Positions 36,588 to 45,596 of a DNA stretch of 64,000 nt are shown piece by piece. Made by a program: the position numbers and the translations under genes. Under the pieces are notes generated by a model that saw only the letters and a program-made list of their open reading frames with translations, ran no database searches and was not told where the DNA came from. Every line of letters starts with the position of its first letter. Within the stretch, counting starts at the first letter, position 1. Source of the stretch: an uncultured Odoribacter sp. (lineage in GTDB: Bacteria; Bacteroidota; Bacteroidia; Bacteroidales; Marinifilaceae); NCBI GenBank assembly GCA_910578105.1, contig CAJTPD010000001.1:1-64000 (forward strand), written 5' to 3'.

Positions 36588-37955
36588 CTATTTGTTATTT
36601 TTGTGTTTTAACTGGTTTGATTCTTTGGGATAGAAGTGGTTGAGTATCAAGTATCCCATGATACCTGCGAAAACAGAACCACTGATGATTCCTAATTTTG
36701 CCTGGTTAAGTAGAACAGGACCTAATTCAGGAAGACTGGCATATGACAGATTGGCAATAAAAAGGGATACTGTAAATCCTATACCACCAAGCATGGAGAT
36801 TCCCAGCAAGCTTTTGTTGTTCATGTGGTCGGGCATTTTCAGGAAACCACTTTTTACGGATAACCAGGTGAAGGAAAATATTCCGATTAGTTTACCGAAA
36901 ATTAAAGAAATAAAAATAGTAAGGGTTACTCCTTTCAAATCTGTCAGGCTGATGTGTTCGAAGGAAATGCTGGCGTTGGCAAAAGCGAATAGGGGCATTA
37001 CCACGTAGTTGACTAGCGGGTGTAAGTTGTCGTCCATGGATTGCAGAGGGCTGATTACTTTGTCGGAGACTGATTCAACATGTCGTAGAATAGATAATTC
37101 TGAGTTGCTGAGCATGTATTTGTTGGCAGCCAGGTCCGCAGTTTCAGGAAGTTTTTGAAGACTGTTCCGGATTTCTCCAACGTATTTGTAAATGTTTAGT
37201 TTTGGCCGGGCCGGTACGGTGAAAGCGACTATCACTCCTGCAATTGTTGGGTGAATACCTGAATGAAGAAAGAGGTACCATACAATGATGCCAAAAAATA
37301 TGTAGTAGAGTTTGCTGTGAATACCCAGCTTGCCACCAAACCATAGGATAAAAATAAATAATGCGGCCCATAAGAGATATTCTAAAATCAGATTATTGCT
37401 GTAAAATGCTCCGATAACAATGATTCCTCCGATGTCATCTACGACAGCAAAGGCTGTAAGGAAAATTTTCAGACTGAGAGGAACTCTTTTGCCCAATAGG
37501 GATAATACACCGAGGGAAAAAGCGATATCTGTTGCCATGGGGATGGCTGCCCCTTTTGTTCCCGGTCCTTCCGGGCATATTATACTGAATATGATGATAG
37601 GAATGATCATTCCTCCTAATGCTGCAATGACTGGAAGAAGGGCTTTCCGGAGACTGGAGAGTTCACCTACTAATAGTTCCCGTTTGATTTCAAGTCCGAC
37701 TGAGAAGAAAAAAATGGCCATTAATGCATCATTTATTAATGACATGATGGTCATGTTGGAACCTTCTATCTGGAATAGGTTTATATCTCCGAAGCGTAGT
37801 ACAACTTCTTTTGCAAAAAAGGCATTATACATATCGCGGAGGGGAGAGTTGGCAATAATCATGGCAGCCAAGGCAACAAAGAGGAGAATGGCTCCTCCGT
37901 TGATTTTGGTTTTTATAAAATGTCTGATGGGTGATTTAAAAATATTTTTGTTCAT
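36588..37955 (-). CDS. nhaA: Na+/H+ antiporter NhaA
   Basis: Inner-membrane antiporter of 455 residues with about twelve helices; exchanges sodium for protons at alkaline pH. The functional aspartate pair is in AVVDDIGGI (D173-D174), and ATDIAFSLGVLSLLG (141-155) is the conserved helix IV. The C-terminal half keeps PLFAFANA and GIGFTVSLFIANL. It starts inside the stop codon of the upstream epimerase gene (ATGA, 37952-37955), so the two are translationally coupled, an unusual pairing for an ion antiporter. Confidence 0.95.
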   Translation of the reverse strand: MNKNIFKSPIRHFIKTKINGGAILLFVALAAMIIANSPLRDMYNAFFAKEVVLRFGDINLFQIEGSNMTIMSLINDALMAIFFFSVGLEIKRELLVGELSSLRKALLPVIAALGGMIIPIIIFSIICPEGPGTKGAAIPMATDIAFSLGVLSLLGKRVPLSLKIFLTAFAVVDDIGGIIVIGAFYSNNLILEYLLWAALFIFILWFGGKLGIHSKLYYIFFGIIVWYLFLHSGIHPTIAGVIVAFTVPARPKLNIYKYVGEIRNSLQKLPETADLAANKYMLSNSELSILRHVESVSDKVISPLQSMDDNLHPLVNYVVMPLFAFANASISFEHISLTDLKGVTLTIFISLIFGKLIGIFSFTWLSVKSGFLKMPDHMNNKSLLGISMLGGIGFTVSLFIANLSYASLPELGPVLLNQAKLGIISGSVFAGIMGYLILNHFYPKESNQLKHKNNK

Positions 37956-38974
37956 AGGCAGGGGGTGAAGGATTTAAACCATTCGGCGAATTTTTTGATT
38001 CCATTTTCCAGAGAAGTGGTGGGAGTATAATTGTAATCTTCTTTGAGTTTTGTTGTATCTGCCCAAGTTTGATATACATCGCCGGGTTGCATACCAACGA
38101 ATTCTTTCCGGGCTTTTTGGCCAATATTTTCTTCCAACAGGTTGATAAATTCCATGAGTTGAATGGGGGAGCCGTGGCCAATATTATAAATTACAGCAGG
38201 GACTCCCGGAGTGTCTTCGCGAACCAGTCCTGGTTTGTTTATGATTTTAACTATACCTTCTATTATGTCGTCGATGTAGGTGAAATCACGGGATAGTTTT
38301 CCGTTGTTAAATACTTTTATCGGAGTATTTTGACAAATGGAACTGGCAAATAGTATCGGTGCCATGTCTGGTCGTCCCCAGGGGCCATAAACTGTGAAAA
38401 AACGCAGACCTATGGTTTGAATCTGATAAAGCCAAGAGTAGGTATATGCCATCAACTCGTTTGATTTTTTGGTTGCCGCATAAATGCTGACTGGTTGGTC
38501 GACTCTGGCACTTTCTTTAAAAGGAACTTCCCGACTGTTTCCATATACAGAAGAGGAAGAAGCATATATCAGTTTTTTACAGTTGTGTTTTCGACAGAGT
38601 TCCAATAGAGTAAGAAATCCAGCTACGTTACTTTCCACATATGTTTCCGGATGGGTAAGGCTGTAACGTACTCCTGCCTGAGCTGCCAGATTGATGATAC
38701 AATCGAAATGATTTTGTTTAAAAATACTTTCCAGCATGTTTTTGTCGCATAAATCTGTCTGGCAGAACCGGTAACCGGGGAAAAGTGCAGATGTGCATTC
38801 TTGTCCGTATCCGGAAGGCTGAATGCCACATTCTTTCAGACGGGCATGTTTTAGGTTGACGTTGTAGTAATGATTCAGAGAATCTATACCATAAACTTTG
38901 ATTCCTTGGGTACAAAGGGCTTTTGTCAGATAAAAACCAATGAAACCGGCACTACCGGTAATTAATACTTGCAT
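37952..38974 (-). CDS. NAD-dependent epimerase, UDP-glucuronate 4-epimerase type
   Basis: Short-chain-dehydrogenase-like sugar-nucleotide epimerase of 340 residues. The NAD-binding motif GSAGFIG (7-13) is followed by DSLNHYYNVNLKHARL, typical of the CapI/LspL branch that converts UDP-glucuronate to UDP-galacturonate. LAAQAGVRYSLTHP, YASSSSVYG and the catalytic YxxxK in SIYAATKKSNELMA are all present, as is the FTYIDDI segment near the C-terminal domain. The product would feed LPS or capsule synthesis. It is the first gene of a two-gene unit with nhaA. Confidence 0.9.
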   Translation of the reverse strand: MQVLITGSAGFIGFYLTKALCTQGIKVYGIDSLNHYYNVNLKHARLKECGIQPSGYGQECTSALFPGYRFCQTDLCDKNMLESIFKQNHFDCIINLAAQAGVRYSLTHPETYVESNVAGFLTLLELCRKHNCKKLIYASSSSVYGNSREVPFKESARVDQPVSIYAATKKSNELMAYTYSWLYQIQTIGLRFFTVYGPWGRPDMAPILFASSICQNTPIKVFNNGKLSRDFTYIDDIIEGIVKIINKPGLVREDTPGVPAVIYNIGHGSPIQLMEFINLLEENIGQKARKEFVGMQPGDVYQTWADTTKLKEDYNYTPTTSLENGIKKFAEWFKSFTPCL

Positions 38975-39021
38975 GAGTAGTTATAGGGTTTATAATGAAT
39001 GTCAAAAATAGCAATATTGTA

Positions 39022-39061
39022 TGAAATAAAAAAATAAGTCGCCGAAGTAAAACGGCGACTT
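39022..39061 (-). terminator. terminator after mtaB
   Basis: A nine-base stem AAGTCGCCG (39036-39044) with CGGCGACTT (39053-39061), followed on the minus strand by a long T-run. It lies about 135 bases past the mtaB stop. Confidence 0.75.
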
Positions 39062-39196
39062 GATCACTAACCCTAAACAGAAACAAACTATGAAATTGAT
39101 TCTATACAAAGATAGTTTAATCTGTTTCTATGGCCTAATTAAATATTGTTAATAAGGCACAATTATTATGGCGGATTGAGTTTTATATTAAAAATG

Positions 39197-40483
39197 CTAT
39201 TCTTCTATGGCTAATATTTCTGTTTTCAGAGGAACTGGGATAATCTGGTTTGCCAGCGTTTGGTCGTATGGTAATTGTATTTTGATGTAATTGTCTGTAA
39301 AACCGCAAATGTGTCGGCCTGTTTTGGTTTCTTCGAAAAGAACGGGGCGGGTTTGGCCTTCACATTGTTGATAGAATTTGTGTAATTTTTTGTTGGAAAT
39401 ATTAAGTAATTCTGTTACTCTGTGATGTTTTTCTTCTTGGGGAACAATAAAAGGAATTTCTAATGCTTTGGTTCCTTGGCGTTCTGAATAGGGAAATACA
39501 TGTAGTTGTGAGATGTTGAGATTTTCGATGAAATCACGGGCTTCTTTGAAATAGTCTTCTGTTTCGCCTCTCATGCCGACGATTGTGTCAACTCCGATAA
39601 AGGCATCCGGGATAAGTGATTTTATGGTATTTATTTTTGTTGCAAAGGCTTCCCGGGTATATCGACGGTGCATTAGTTTGAGCATCTCATTGCTTCCCGA
39701 TTGCAGCGGAATATGAAAATGAGGCATGAAGTGCCGGGAACCGGCAACAAATTCAATAATTTCATTTGTAAGCAGATTTGGTTCTATGGAAGAAATACGG
39801 TATCTTTTTATTTCGTCCATTTGGTCAAGTTGTCTGATTAGGGTTAGGAAATCTGTAGTCTGGCCTTTGCCGAAATCACCAGTATTGACTCCGGTCAGGA
39901 TTACTTCTTTTATTCCTTTTGCCGCCACTTCCCGGATTGCTTTCAGTATTTGTGCCGTATCGGCACTTCGGCTGCGGCCTCTGGCATAAGGAATGGTGCA
40001 ATAGGTACAGAAATAGTCACATCCGTCTTGTATTTTTAAGAAACAACGTGTCCGGTCGCCAAATGAGTAAGCAAGATCAAACTGGGATAGTTTGAAAATA
40101 TCGCATGAATGAGGTTCTGATAGTGCTGTTGTTTCCAAATGTTTTAAATAATGTTCTACATTAAATTTCTCGCTGGCACCAAGTACTAAATCGACTCCTT
40201 CAATAGACTTGATTTCTTTGGCCCTTAGTTGTGCATAACAGCCAACGACAACAATATAAGCATCCGGATTGTGGTGAATGATTTTACGGATTAGCTGGCG
40301 TCCTTTTTTTTCTGCCATATCCGTTACGCTACAGGTATTTATAATAAAAATATCGGCTCCTTGTTTTTCGTCAACCGTTTGTGTTCCTGCGTTTTCCAGA
40401 CTGTGTTTGATGGTTGATGTTTCAGAAAAATTGAGTTTACAGCCCAAAGTAATGTATGCTACTTTTTTTCCTGCAATATCCAT
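39197..40483 (-). CDS. mtaB: tRNA (t6A37) methylthiotransferase MtaB
   Basis: Radical-SAM enzyme that converts t6A37 to ms2t6A37 in tRNAs reading ANN codons. The 428 residues fit. The N-terminal domain binds one iron-sulphur cluster through Cys15 (LGCKLN), Cys51 (NTCSVTD) and Cys82 (GCYAQ), and the radical-SAM cluster uses CxxxCxxC at Cys155, Cys159 and Cys162 (GCDYFCTYCTIPYARGR). A TRAM domain forms the C-terminus. The CSVT rather than CAVR-type motif and the length separate it from MiaB and RimO. It is divergent from lpxB. Confidence 0.94.
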   Translation of the reverse strand: MDIAGKKVAYITLGCKLNFSETSTIKHSLENAGTQTVDEKQGADIFIINTCSVTDMAEKKGRQLIRKIIHHNPDAYIVVVGCYAQLRAKEIKSIEGVDLVLGASEKFNVEHYLKHLETTALSEPHSCDIFKLSQFDLAYSFGDRTRCFLKIQDGCDYFCTYCTIPYARGRSRSADTAQILKAIREVAAKGIKEVILTGVNTGDFGKGQTTDFLTLIRQLDQMDEIKRYRISSIEPNLLTNEIIEFVAGSRHFMPHFHIPLQSGSNEMLKLMHRRYTREAFATKINTIKSLIPDAFIGVDTIVGMRGETEDYFKEARDFIENLNISQLHVFPYSERQGTKALEIPFIVPQEEKHHRVTELLNISNKKLHKFYQQCEGQTRPVLFEETKTGRHICGFTDNYIKIQLPYDQTLANQIIPVPLKTEILAIEE

Positions 40484-40579
40484 ATGTGTGCTACGATATT
40501 AGTGTATGATTATAACCGGAAGGTTTGATTAAATTTTGTATAATTGGATACAAAAATAGTGATTTGGCTTGTAATTTGC

Positions 40580-40587
40580 TATCTTTG
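40580..40587 (+). promoter_or_regulatory. lpxB -7 element
   Basis: TATCTTTG, 58 bases before the lpxB start, matches the Bacteroides -7 consensus. No TTTG at the ideal -33 distance, so this is moderate support only. Confidence 0.4.
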
Positions 40588-40645
40588 TACATATAGTTTT
40601 ATTGGAAGGTTATAGCTTTACCTTTTGTGTTAATTTTTACTTTTT

Positions 40646-41785
40646 ATGCGTTATTACATTATTGCAGGAGAGGCATCCGGGGATTTACATGCTTCCAACT
40701 TAATCAAGGAGATAAAAAGAGAGGATGACGAGGCTGTGGTGCGGGGATGGGGAGGTGATCTGATGCGTGATGCCGGAGTTGAAATAGTTCGCCATTATAA
40801 GGATACGGCGATTATGGGATTTGTAACCGTGTTAAAAAATTTGCATAAAATTAAAGCCAATATACGGTTTTGTTGTGAAGATATTTTGGCCTGGAAGCCG
40901 GATGTTGTTATTTTGGTGGATTATGCAGGGTTTAATATGCGTATTGCGCGTTTTGCAAAGAACTATGGTATACGGGTATTTTATTATATTTCACCGAAAT
41001 TATGGGCTTGGAATACGGGACGTGTGCGGAAGATTAAGCGTTATGTAGACCGGATGTATACCATTTTTCCTTTTGAAACAGCGTTTTATGAGAGATATAA
41101 TTATGTTGTGCAATATGGGGGAAATCCTTTGGTTGATGCGATTGCGGGTCGTTCTCACTCTATGGAAACTTTTACAGAATTTATAACTGCTAAGAAATTG
41201 CCGGATAAACCTATTGTTGCTTTATTGGCTGGTAGCCGGAGGCAAGAATTGAGATACGTGTTACCGACAATGTTAAAAATGGTCGGTCATTTCCCAGATT
41301 ATCAGTTTGTTATTGCAGGAGCACCTTCCATGACCGACACGGATTATGCTCCTTATGTGAAAGATGTACCGGTTCGGATTATATATGGAGATACCTATCG
41401 TTTGTTGAGTCAGGCTAGAGCAGCATTGGTTACTTCTGGTACGGCAACTTTGGAAACTGCTTTGTTAAGAATACCTCAGGTTGTATGCTATAACGGAGAA
41501 GGGGGACGTTTGAGTTATTATCTGTTTAAGACTTTTGTAAAAGTAAAATATATTTCTTTAGTCAATCTGATTTTTGGAGGGGAGGTTGTTAGAGAGTTGA
41601 TGATGCAACATTTGACGGAACGGAATGTTTTGAATGAGTTGTCCAGAATTCTGTACAGTGAACGTGAGCGTGAAAAAATGTTACGTAATTATGATGAAAT
41701 TATTTACCGTTTAGGGCCTTCGGGTGCATCCAAACATTTTGCTGAGATGATGGTCAATGATTTACGGAAAGATCTTGCTTTGTAG
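40646..41785 (+). CDS. lpxB: lipid-A-disaccharide synthase
   Basis: Glycosyltransferase (GT19) that joins lipid X with UDP-diacylglucosamine to make the lipid A disaccharide on the inner-membrane surface. The 379 residues match the family. The characteristic N-terminal IIAGEASGDLHASNLI, the YISPKLWAWNTGRVRKIKRYVDRM segment region, QYGGNPLVD and LLAGSRRQEL are all visible, with TSGTATLETALLRIPQVV near the C-terminus. It is a monocistronic gene between divergent mtaB and a convergent PCMD gene. Confidence 0.96.
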   Translation: MRYYIIAGEASGDLHASNLIKEIKREDDEAVVRGWGGDLMRDAGVEIVRHYKDTAIMGFVTVLKNLHKIKANIRFCCEDILAWKPDVVILVDYAGFNMRIARFAKNYGIRVFYYISPKLWAWNTGRVRKIKRYVDRMYTIFPFETAFYERYNYVVQYGGNPLVDAIAGRSHSMETFTEFITAKKLPDKPIVALLAGSRRQELRYVLPTMLKMVGHFPDYQFVIAGAPSMTDTDYAPYVKDVPVRIIYGDTYRLLSQARAALVTSGTATLETALLRIPQVVCYNGEGGRLSYYLFKTFVKVKYISLVNLIFGGEVVRELMMQHLTERNVLNELSRILYSEREREKMLRNYDEIIYRLGPSGASKHFAEMMVNDLRKDLAL

Positions 41786-41820
41786 TGTTTTGAAGGATTA
41801 TCTCTTCTATTTTCTGTGTA

Positions 41821-42783
41821 TTAATAGATAAGCTTTACATTGTCAACCCAGAATTTAGCGTCTGGTGTTCCGATATAAGCTCCTCCGTGTCCGGAAGAAA
41901 AACGCAGGATGATGTGTGTGGGAGTAGTGCCAGGTTCTGCCCATCCGATTTCCTGAATAGGAACCATTTCGCCTTTACTGTTCAGGCTGTGTGGTATATT
42001 TTCTCCTTTTATAAGTCCCATATAAGGTTTAAAGTAATCTTTTCCTGTGATGTCTCCGTAGTGGACGGTTATGCGGTGATTATTTTGCCATTCTTTGATT
42101 TCTTTGTCATATCGTTCGTATGCAGTGCCGACTCTTTTGGCAAAGATATTTCCTTTTTCATCTTCCCAACGATATTGTAGTAGCAAACATGCTTCTGCAT
42201 TGTTTTGTTCCGGGATATTCTGAATGCGGCTGAAACCGGTGGCTTTGATTTGTTGTCCTCCCGGATATACTTTATAATCAAATTGCAGTGCCCGAGGTTG
42301 TTTGGTAAAAGGAATATTGTTGTTGAGTTTACTTTGAGGATTTTTGGTATCCCGTACCGGTTCTATAATTTCGCCAAGAAAAATCGTGCCGGTTGCTAAT
42401 ACGGAGATGTTAATCAATCCCAATACTTTTACATGTTCCATTCGTGTTTCAAGTCGTGCGCAATAGCCTGTATCTCTTTTTTCCGGGAATACGGTTACGC
42501 TGGCTTTATAAATGCCACTAACCTTGGCCATAACGGTTGATGTGGCCCAGGGTGAAATGGTTGGTTTATAAGGAGTGTTGTTCCTGAGGGTATCTCCGGA
42601 AGTGATTTCATACAGGTATTTGGTATTTCCTCCAATTACAAAAGATTCGTCAACAACACGTACCATCCAGTGATCCATGTTTCCGAAAGTCACTTCTTCG
42701 GTGTTTTCTTCAGTTATTTGTGCCTGGGTATATAGTGATAGTCCTGTGCAAAGGATGAAATAAAGACATTTTGTCAGTTTCAT
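41821..42783 (-). CDS. PCMD (putative carbohydrate metabolism) domain protein
   Basis: A 320-residue exported protein with a signal peptide (MKLTKCLYFILC..., cleaved near residue 22). The ATG at 42783 is preferred over 42816 because it starts the signal peptide. The C-terminal beta-sandwich (about 110-320) ends in ILRFSSGHGGAYIGTPDAKFWVDNVKLIY-type sequence, the hallmark of the PCMD family. That family is frequent in Bacteroidetes and thought to act on or bind carbohydrates, without proven activity. It stands alone, convergent with lpxB and divergent from the efflux operon. Confidence 0.78.
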   Translation of the reverse strand: MKLTKCLYFILCTGLSLYTQAQITEENTEEVTFGNMDHWMVRVVDESFVIGGNTKYLYEITSGDTLRNNTPYKPTISPWATSTVMAKVSGIYKASVTVFPEKRDTGYCARLETRMEHVKVLGLINISVLATGTIFLGEIIEPVRDTKNPQSKLNNNIPFTKQPRALQFDYKVYPGGQQIKATGFSRIQNIPEQNNAEACLLLQYRWEDEKGNIFAKRVGTAYERYDKEIKEWQNNHRITVHYGDITGKDYFKPYMGLIKGENIPHSLNSKGEMVPIQEIGWAEPGTTPTHIILRFSSGHGGAYIGTPDAKFWVDNVKLIY

Positions 42784-42869
42784 AAAGTAAATTTTTGTAA
42801 TCGGATGTTTGGGCAAAATTCAGCAAAAAAGATGCCATTTATAATTATATCAGAGAAAATTACAAAGCT

Positions 42870-42904
42870 TATTGGTCGTTAAATAAGGGCTATTGGTCGT
42901 TAAA
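42870..42904. promoter_or_regulatory. 14-bp direct repeat upstream of the efflux operon, candidate LytTR operator
   Basis: TATTGGTCGTTAAA occurs exactly twice, at 42870-42883 and 42891-42904, with 21 bp from one start to the next (two helical turns). This is the geometry described for LytTR regulators, and the operon encodes one. It ends 22 bases before the -33 element. Confidence 0.6.
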
Positions 42905-42926
42905 AAGCGGGAATACATATAATTAA

Positions 42927-42958
42927 ATTGTGAGAGAGTGAGACAGGGAATACATTTG
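42927..42958 (+). promoter_or_regulatory. efflux-operon promoter
   Basis: ATTG (42927-42930), 20 bases, TACATTTG (42951-42958) fits the Bacteroides consensus. The tolC-like start is 52 bases downstream. Confidence 0.65.
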
Positions 42959-43010
42959 TAACATAAAGAACTGTAAGGAAGAAGGAAAAATGAATTAAAA
43001 TGGACCAGAT

Positions 43011-44324
43011 ATGATAAAATATGGAATGAAATGGATTGTGGTCGGAGTGATTTTGTTGTCTTTGCCGGCTGTATCACAGGAAAAACCTCAGGAATGGAGT
43101 CTGAAATCTTGTATAGATTATGCCCGTCAACAGAATATTCAAATCAGGAAAAGCCGTGTTGCTTTGGAGGAGAGCATTGAAAATACAAAGGAGGTCAGAG
43201 CGCAACGTCTTCCTTCGCTGTCTTTTTCTTCAACGCATAATTATATGAATCGTCCGAATCCGGGAAGTGGGGATAAGCATAGTTATACTGGGAGTTATGA
43301 TTTGAATTCTTCGGTTACTTTGTTTCAGGGGGGAAAGCTGAAAAAGAATTTGCAGCAGATGGATTTACAGAGTCAAGTGCAGGAATTGGCGATTGAGGAG
43401 TCGGAAGATAATATAGAATTGGCTATTACCCAAGCTTTTTTGCAGTTGTTATACGTCAATGAAACGGTAAAGATTAATGAAAATATTGTAGAAGTATCTG
43501 AAAGTCAGTGTATTCGTGGAAAAGAATTAATGGATGCCGGTTTATTATCACCAGTAGATTTTGCACAGTTGGAATCGCAATATACCTCAGATAAATATCA
43601 GTTGGTGGTGGCTCAGAGTTCTTTTGCAAATGCGCATTTAGAGTTGAAACAATTGTTGGAGCTTGGTCTGAATGATTCGATGCAGTTGGTTATACCTGCA
43701 TTATCTGAAGAGGATGTATTGGTGATGTTGCCTGCAAAAGAGGCTGTTTTTCTGACTTCTTTGAGTGTCCGTCCTGAGGTGAAATACAATCAATTGAATG
43801 TAAAAATAGCCGGAGTGGAAAAGGAAAAAGCCTGGGCAGGTTATTTGCCGAGTCTTCGGTTGTCCGCCGGGTTGGGAACAAGTCATGTTTCCGGTAATAG
43901 TTGGAGTAGTCAGGTGAAGCATAATTGGGGTGAAAATGTAGGGTTGACATTAAGTATACCTATTTTCAGTAATCGTTCAACCAAAACAGCTGTAAATTTG
44001 GCAAGGTTAAATATAGAAAATGCAGAGTTGAATTACGAGAGTGTACAAAAAAGTTTGTTGAAATCTGTAGAAAATGTGTATCAGGAAGCAATATCAGCTC
44101 AGGAACGTTATCGTGCGGCGCAGGAAAATCTGAAAGCTGTTGAATTATCTTTTCGTCTTACCCAGGAACAATTCTTTTTAGGAATGAAAAATACTTTGGA
44201 AATGTTGACGGAGAAAAATAATTTACAGTCTGCCCGTCTGGAATCTATTCAGGCAAAATATATGGCCATTTTGAATATACAATTGCTGAATTTTTATCAG
44301 GGAAAGGAAATGACGGTAGAGTAA
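43011..44324 (+). CDS. TolC-family outer-membrane efflux protein
   Basis: Outer-membrane channel component of 437 residues with a signal peptide (about 1-22; the frame also has an ATG five codons in). Two TolC repeats of coiled helices and beta-strands can be followed (WSLKSCIDYARQQNIQIRKS at the start and a matching VNLARLNIENAELNYESV half later). The C-terminal LTEKNNLQSARLESIQAKY is typical. It is the first gene of an operon with a MacA-like adaptor, two MacB-like genes and a LytS/LytTR system. Confidence 0.92.
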   Translation: MIKYGMKWIVVGVILLSLPAVSQEKPQEWSLKSCIDYARQQNIQIRKSRVALEESIENTKEVRAQRLPSLSFSSTHNYMNRPNPGSGDKHSYTGSYDLNSSVTLFQGGKLKKNLQQMDLQSQVQELAIEESEDNIELAITQAFLQLLYVNETVKINENIVEVSESQCIRGKELMDAGLLSPVDFAQLESQYTSDKYQLVVAQSSFANAHLELKQLLELGLNDSMQLVIPALSEEDVLVMLPAKEAVFLTSLSVRPEVKYNQLNVKIAGVEKEKAWAGYLPSLRLSAGLGTSHVSGNSWSSQVKHNWGENVGLTLSIPIFSNRSTKTAVNLARLNIENAELNYESVQKSLLKSVENVYQEAISAQERYRAAQENLKAVELSFRLTQEQFFLGMKNTLEMLTEKNNLQSARLESIQAKYMAILNIQLLNFYQGKEMTVE

Positions 44325-44347
44325 TCGGAAATTAAAATGTTGATATA

Positions 44348-45547
44348 ATGAAAAACAGAAAGTTTATTACAATGGGTGGGCTTATTGTCGTTCTGGGCTT
44401 TTGGGCTTTGGGTTTCTATGGTTGCAATTCCACAACAAAGGTTGATTGGGAAGTGGATAAAGTTGCCCGCAATTCAATGTCAGATATGGTTTCAGCAACG
44501 GGAACTGTGGAACCTGTTACCAAGGTGGATGTCGGTACTCAGGTGTCGGGTATTATTGATAAAATTTATGTGGACTATAATAGTGTTGTAAAGAAAGGAC
44601 AGCTAATCGCTGAGATGGACAAGGTGACTTTGCAGGCTGAACTGGAGTCGCAGGAAGCCCAATTGGCAAATGCCAAGGCGGAATACGATTATCAGCAAAA
44701 AAATTATGTCCGGAATAAATTGTTGTTTGAAAAAAAATTAATCAGTGATAGTGATTATGAGACTGCGGTTTATAATTATGAGAAAGCGAAAAGTACTTAT
44801 GATAAATGTAAAGCAGACATTATAAAAGTAAGACGGAATCTGGGATATGCAGTAATTTCCAGTCCTATTGACGGAGTTGTTATTAGTCGGGAAGTAGAAG
44901 AAGGTCAGACTGTTGCTGCAGGTTTTGAGACTCCTACATTGTTTACAATAGCCCGGGATTTGACGGAAATGCAGGTTATTGCTGACGTTGATGAAGCGGA
45001 TATAGGGCAGGTTGAAGAGGGGCAGCGGGTGACGTTTTCTGTAGATGCTTATCCTAATGATGTTTTTGAGGGGATTGTAACTCAGGTACGGTTGGAAGCT
45101 ACAGTGGAGTCTAACGTAGTAACCTATGAAGTTGTCATCAGTGCACCTAATCCGGACTTGAAATTAAAACCGGGTCTGACTGCAACGGTGTCGATTTATA
45201 CACTGGAGAAAAATAATGTATTGACGATATCTCCCAAAGCATTGAAGTTTGTTCCGGAGCGAGGTGTAGTGGAAGCGGCGGGTATGATATTAAAACCTGC
45301 AACAGTAGAAAATAGTGCTTTGCAAAAGACGGTGTGGGTGAAAGAAGGAAACATTCTGAAAGAAAAGGAGATAGAAATAGGTACCGCATTAATTTCCTGG
45401 GTTGAAGTAAAAAGTGGTTTAAAAGAAGGAGAGGAGGTTGTGACGAGAATGCAGATGGGGAAAAAGACAGCTGGTCCTCCCCGGTCCGGAGAGGCGGAGT
45501 CTAGTCCGTTTATGCCTAAACCACCGGGAGGTAATAGGAGAAAATGA
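44348..45547 (+). CDS. MacA-like periplasmic adaptor (membrane fusion protein)
   Basis: A 399-residue HlyD/RND-type adaptor linking the inner-membrane ABC pump to the TolC channel. After an N-terminal membrane anchor (about 6-25) with a following Cys (possible lipid site, not a perfect lipobox), there are a lipoyl half-domain (GTQVSGIIDKIYVDYNSVVKKGQ), a coiled-coil hairpin (about 100-150), the second lipoyl half (ISSPIDGVVISREVEEGQTV) and beta-barrel domains. The order and sequence match MacA rather than AcrA. It begins 24 bases after the TolC gene. Confidence 0.92.
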   Translation: MKNRKFITMGGLIVVLGFWALGFYGCNSTTKVDWEVDKVARNSMSDMVSATGTVEPVTKVDVGTQVSGIIDKIYVDYNSVVKKGQLIAEMDKVTLQAELESQEAQLANAKAEYDYQQKNYVRNKLLFEKKLISDSDYETAVYNYEKAKSTYDKCKADIIKVRRNLGYAVISSPIDGVVISREVEEGQTVAAGFETPTLFTIARDLTEMQVIADVDEADIGQVEEGQRVTFSVDAYPNDVFEGIVTQVRLEATVESNVVTYEVVISAPNPDLKLKPGLTATVSIYTLEKNNVLTISPKALKFVPERGVVEAAGMILKPATVENSALQKTVWVKEGNILKEKEIEIGTALISWVEVKSGLKEGEEVVTRMQMGKKTAGPPRSGEAESSPFMPKPPGGNRRK

Positions 45548-45596
45548 TTTGTCGATTCTTGTGAGACCGGAGCGGATAATTAGTAATTTGAATGAA

